Virus record (IMG/VR): IMGVR_UViG_3300033144_008156
Coordinates: 1-56,894 of that record
Direction: 5' to 3' (one strand)
DNA: 56,894 nucleotides
From: a virus
Below, piece by piece: positions 53,694 through 56,894 of the stretch (its first letter is position 1; every line of letters starts with the position of its first letter). The notes under the pieces were generated by a model. The model made no database searches and was not told the DNA's origin. It saw only the letters and a list, made by a program, of their open reading frames with translations. Position numbers and translations under genes: made by a program.

Positions 53694-54565
53694 GATTTCT
53701 TGTTTTTAAGTGTTTTTAATGCTCTCTTTAATGTTATCTGTTTCCTTTTAATTTCAATCATTTCAGGTGTTATATCTGAAGCCTTTAAAGGAGAACCAAT
53801 AACAGAATTTTTATGTACATATACTCTATCATTAGTACATATAAGCTGCTTCAAATATTCATCGGATAATTCCTCTCTCTTTTTCTTCCACAATTTACTA
53901 TGTACTTCCTTATTTTTCTTCATATATGCATTATGAAATTCTTTTGAAGCAATCTCTTGGCATTTCTTACATCTAATACAAGTAGGATATCGCTTACCTA
54001 TGTGAATATCACAGTCAAGGCATCTTCTATTCTTATTTCTTTTTGCCTTCCTTTCAGTAGCAAGCTTCCTTGATTTTTTTAATACTTTATCCCTATGCTT
54101 ATGTTTGTTTTTATGATAGGAATCTCTACTAGTTTTCCTTTTCTTCTCTAGATTATTCTTTACATAGTTTTTCTGCATCTCTCTTATAGAAGCCTTTTGA
54201 CATTTCTCACACCTATATCTTGTACTAATTAATACTATACTGGTCCCACAATCCTTACAATTGCCTGTCCTATTTCCTTTCCTTTGTCTCTTATTATGTC
54301 TTATTCTTTGGCATTCTTTACATCTAAGAGCTGTCCCTCCACGATTACTAATATCAGTTTTACAATCTTTACATATTCCAGGAGTTTCATTCTTACGAAC
54401 ATAATTTTTTGCAAACCACTTCTTAAATCCCTTTTTACGAACCTTTTTCATAGCAGTTTCCTGACATTCTGTACATCTATAAGAAACACTACAAAGGTGA
54501 CTTATATTCACATTGCATTCTTTACAATTCCTATTTAGATCCCTATTTAGGTTGAATTTATTCAT
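53690..54565 (-). CDS. Zinc-ribbon protein with four tandem ribbons, 291 aa
   Basis: Four C-x2-C ... C-x2-C ribbons are visible (starting CKEC, CKDC, CKDC and CLDC; closing CTEC, CKEC, CEKC and CKKC). They are separated by Lys/Arg-rich helices, with a longer basic linker (about 130-180) before the last ribbon. The C-terminal module (LSDEYLKQLICTN, then ITPEMIEIKRKQITLKRALK) is the same as in the smaller neighbours. The protein looks like a duplication product of the one-ribbon form. It starts by ATGA overlap with the stop of the 91-aa gene. A multi-site nucleic-acid binder, such as a regulator, is plausible. Confidence 0.7.
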   Translation of the reverse strand: MNKFNLNRDLNRNCKECNVNISHLCSVSYRCTECQETAMKKVRKKGFKKWFAKNYVRKNETPGICKDCKTDISNRGGTALRCKECQRIRHNKRQRKGNRTGNCKDCGTSIVLISTRYRCEKCQKASIREMQKNYVKNNLEKKRKTSRDSYHKNKHKHRDKVLKKSRKLATERKAKRNKNRRCLDCDIHIGKRYPTCIRCKKCQEIASKEFHNAYMKKNKEVHSKLWKKKREELSDEYLKQLICTNDRVYVHKNSVIGSPLKASDITPEMIEIKRKQITLKRALKTLKNKKS

Positions 54566-54837
54566 AAATCTCCCAACTTTTCTCCTAGTGTGGGGAATCT
54601 TTCTAAAATCTCTTCTGTCTTTTTGTTCATAAATGCAGGAACTTCTTTCATTTCCATCTTAGTAAGATCCATGCCAATTAGCATGGAATCCCATATTGCT
54701 TTATGTAATTCAGATTTAGTAGTAGTTACTACTCCTTTTGTTTGACTTTCTAATTCTTCAATAGACATTCCTAATGCCTCTTCTAAGTCTCTATCTCTGT
54801 TAGCTAACTCAATAGCCAAATCTTTCATTTTACTCAT
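54562..54837 (-). CDS. Small helical hypothetical protein, 91 aa
   Basis: This acidic helical protein (DLAIELANRDRDLEEALGMSIEELE, then SELHKAIWDSMLIGMD) has no recognised family. Its gene lies 10 bp after the polymerase gene and overlaps the four-ribbon zinc protein by 4 bp, so it links the polymerase to the zinc-ribbon genes in one operon. The leader is aattattATG-like. A polymerase accessory factor is one option; nothing in the sequence shows it. Confidence 0.6.
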   Translation of the reverse strand: MSKMKDLAIELANRDRDLEEALGMSIEELESQTKGVVTTTKSELHKAIWDSMLIGMDLTKMEMKEVPAFMNKKTEEILERFPTLGEKLGDL

Positions 54838-54847
54838 AATTATTTAT

Positions 54848-56857
54848 TTAATGATTCCAAAATTCAGTTATACAAGGCTCTGCTTTAAGAGGAATAGTTG
54901 GACAGAAAGATTTTCCTGCCTTTTCCATACACTCCTTTAGCTTAGCTGCCATCTTCTCTGCAATATCCTTCTTACATTCCACGACTATTTCATCGTGAAT
55001 GATATTACATATTCTTACGGTTTTGAATAAGAGATTGTTCTTCTCCAAATAGTTAAAGAATAGAATTCCAGCAAATTTTGTTATTTCTGCTGAACTCCCT
55101 TGAACAGGATAATTAAGAGATTTCCTCTCAATCATCCCCTTTTTCTTAAAGTATTCTTTAATAGTTGGCTTATAATGCAATATAAATTGAGAAGTATTTC
55201 CTCTTTTATGCATTTTATATTCATCCCAAAACCCAGGAGCATCCATTTGCTCTTTCAATTTCACATACTCATCATAATACTCAATAAATGACTTTCTATG
55301 AGATATCGTATTTAAGAGAATATATCCCTTAGCAAGGGCATCTGCCTTACAAGTTACAAAGTAGCTCTTAACACCAGGAAAAGCCTTAAAATAGGCATCA
55401 TATATCTTATCACCTTCCTCTATAGGTAATCCCAGGTTATTTGCTATTGTAGCTCCTACACCACCATACTGAATTGCAAATCCAGCAGCTTTAGCATTCT
55501 GTCTTTCTCTTTTAAACTCCTTTTTAATTCTATCTAACTCCAATCCTTCTAACTCAGGATATATTTTAGAAGCTACAAATGAATGCATATCTCCTAATCC
55601 TTCCTGATAGAATTTAAGTATATCATTGTCCCTACACTTATTAGCAAATACAACAGACTCCTGGCCGGTATAATCTGCTACAATAAGAGTACATCCCTGC
55701 TCAGCTATAAAACATTCCCTATGCCTCGCATCTCTAGGTATTTGCTGAAGATTAACATACTCTGTAGGAGGTTTAGATTTAGTATTCTTACCACCACAAG
55801 ACATCCTTCCAGTATCTAGTATTTGTCTGTATGTGGTATGAATTCTTTGAGTGACAATATGGATTTGCTTTAACACACTCTCGCCAAAAGAAGATACTAA
55901 TTTGCTGGCCTTCTTATACTCAATGTATAATGGTACCATCTCATGCTTATCTACTTCTGTTTGCAATACTCTTGCATCCACGCTGTCCTTCATTTTTCCA
56001 GTGTCCCTATCTTTCGTCTTGGTATTAACACCAAGTTCCTTAAACAATGGAATAACTTGCTTTTCACTATTCCAATTTATATTACACTTTATCTTATCGC
56101 TAAATAAGCTTAATTGTGTATTTATATATTTGCTTTTGTTATTATCAAGCACCCAATTGTTTAACTTCTCTTCACATTTAAGGACAATTCCTTTATCTTC
56201 TATTAATTTATTTGTCCATTTCTCTCTGTCTAATTTAAATCCACAGTATTCTACATATGCCAGAATTCTTACAAACTTGTTGTCAAGAGCAAGGGCAGTC
56301 ATCAGGTTTAGTTTCTCCAGTTTAACTATCTGAAGCTCTTTAATTCTACCTAAATACTTGACATCCCCTGCAGCATATCTAATTACCTGCACACTTAAAC
56401 CTTCTTTATGAATAAGTCCTCTCACTTCCTTACTCATGGTTACTTTACAATACCTGTCTACCAGGATATCTAAAGATTTTCTTACTTGTTTCCTTCCCAT
56501 ATTTAAGACACTCTCTGCTAAGAATGTGTCATAAATACGGGTTGGAATTATTCTCTTATGATATAAGAATTTCAAATCAAACTTTGCATTTTGCATAAGT
56601 ATTAGCTTACTCTCAAGTAGCTCTTTGAACTCTCTTACATCTACACTTGCAGAATCAACTACAAATTGATTCTCTGCATCTCCAAACTGTGCAGATATTA
56701 ACTTACATACCCAAGGGTCAAATCCATTGGTTTCTGTATCAAATTCAACTTCATCTTTATTCTTGAAGTAATCTTTTAACTCCTGACAACTTGCAAATGA
56801 TATATCTGCCGTTATATGACTAAACAGATTCTTTTGATTTGTTACTAAGTATATCAT
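54848..56857 (-). CDS. Family A DNA polymerase with 3'-5' exonuclease domain
   Basis: The exonuclease motifs are complete: D40-x-E42 (DTETNG), N90...D94 (NAKFDLKFL) and D165 (YAAGDVKYL). The polymerase motifs are A at 395 (VADYTGQE, where DYSQIE is usual), B at 452-465 (R-x3-K-x3-F-x3-YG), and C at 621-623 (HDE). A segment of about 50 residues (523-575) lies between motif B and the NYPVQGSS motif. There is no 5'-3' exonuclease domain. At 669 aa it is a typical phage replicative enzyme. It is the first gene of the visible right arm in its transcription direction; the start is preceded by atatatttaaa. It would act with the DnaB-like helicase, primase and SSB-like protein. Confidence 0.93.
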   Translation of the reverse strand: MIYLVTNQKNLFSHITADISFASCQELKDYFKNKDEVEFDTETNGFDPWVCKLISAQFGDAENQFVVDSASVDVREFKELLESKLILMQNAKFDLKFLYHKRIIPTRIYDTFLAESVLNMGRKQVRKSLDILVDRYCKVTMSKEVRGLIHKEGLSVQVIRYAAGDVKYLGRIKELQIVKLEKLNLMTALALDNKFVRILAYVEYCGFKLDREKWTNKLIEDKGIVLKCEEKLNNWVLDNNKSKYINTQLSLFSDKIKCNINWNSEKQVIPLFKELGVNTKTKDRDTGKMKDSVDARVLQTEVDKHEMVPLYIEYKKASKLVSSFGESVLKQIHIVTQRIHTTYRQILDTGRMSCGGKNTKSKPPTEYVNLQQIPRDARHRECFIAEQGCTLIVADYTGQESVVFANKCRDNDILKFYQEGLGDMHSFVASKIYPELEGLELDRIKKEFKRERQNAKAAGFAIQYGGVGATIANNLGLPIEEGDKIYDAYFKAFPGVKSYFVTCKADALAKGYILLNTISHRKSFIEYYDEYVKLKEQMDAPGFWDEYKMHKRGNTSQFILHYKPTIKEYFKKKGMIERKSLNYPVQGSSAEITKFAGILFFNYLEKNNLLFKTVRICNIIHDEIVVECKKDIAEKMAAKLKECMEKAGKSFCPTIPLKAEPCITEFWNH

Positions 56858-56894
56858 TTTAAATATATTATCTACCTCTACTTACATCACTATC

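Noticed and set aside
53613-53936. 107-codon open frame on the + strand opposite the zinc-ribbon genes
   Set aside because: Antisense shadow of two overlapping, family-supported genes; hydrophobic composition reflects the Lys-rich opposite strand.
55851-56333. 160-codon open frame on the + strand opposite the polymerase gene
   Set aside because: It lies entirely antisense to a well-supported polymerase, has an amino-acid composition typical of an antisense shadow, and has no neighbour or leader supporting it.
1-56894. Stop-codon reassignment, known in some crAss-like phages
   Set aside because: Long frames run uninterrupted under the standard code and genes end in ordinary TAA or TAG stops at expected junctions.

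Overview
This window is very probably part of a tailed dsDNA phage of the crAss-like group (Crassvirales), infecting a Bacteroidota host. The evidence is architectural. A left arm on the + strand encodes tail and ring proteins followed by giant virion proteins, one of which is a virion RNA polymerase (RxPT plus a DxDxD metal motif). A right arm on the - strand encodes uracil-DNA glycosylase, PD-(D/E)XK exonuclease, RusA-like resolvase, Toprim primase, P-loop ATPase, DnaB-like helicase, SF2 helicase and family A DNA polymerase. Composition is AT-rich, start sites lack clear Shine-Dalgarno sequences and are preceded by A/T-rich leaders, and the standard code is used. No tRNA, CRISPR array, integrase or transposase was found.

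Layout. 1-673: the tail of a cut-off gene and a YkgJ-like cysteine-cluster gene broken by an exact 43-bp tandem duplication. 658-8334: small structural genes and a 2101-aa tail (muzzle/hub type) protein. 8335-8462: the only sizeable gap of the left arm, with a Bacteroides-like promoter and a perfect 19-bp palindrome. 8463-37189: six consecutive giant or large virion proteins (1718, 683, 816, 2604, 2331, 1409 aa). The first two carry eight copies of a short motif, GGxLPxYQ(S/N), and a cysteine-peptidase-like domain. The next ones carry two zincin (HExxH) domains, the RNA polymerase core and a PD-(D/E)XK nuclease beside glycine-zipper segments, as expected of proteins ejected with DNA. 37190-37240: bidirectional terminator where the two arms converge. 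37239-56857: replication and accessory arm on the - strand, transcribed right to left.

The most interesting accessory block is 40255-45386 (- strand), which looks like a complete ubiquitin-like conjugation cassette. It has a beta-grasp Ub-like protein with a C-terminal extension, an E2-like protein with a candidate catalytic Cys, a JAMM/JAB isopeptidase with all metal ligands, an E1/ThiF-like adenylyltransferase, and an unrecognised 348-aa protein translationally coupled to the E1 gene. A terminator separates the Ub-like gene from the enzyme operon, which would favour more modifier than enzyme. A second notable block (52370-54565) is four adjacent paralogous zinc-ribbon proteins with one to four ribbons and a common C-terminal helix.

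A 243-bp gap at 38370-38612 holds a dense set of RNA hairpins; base pairing favours a structured - strand RNA ending in a U-run, next to a + strand UUCG terminator. No stretch longer than 300 bases lacks a gene.
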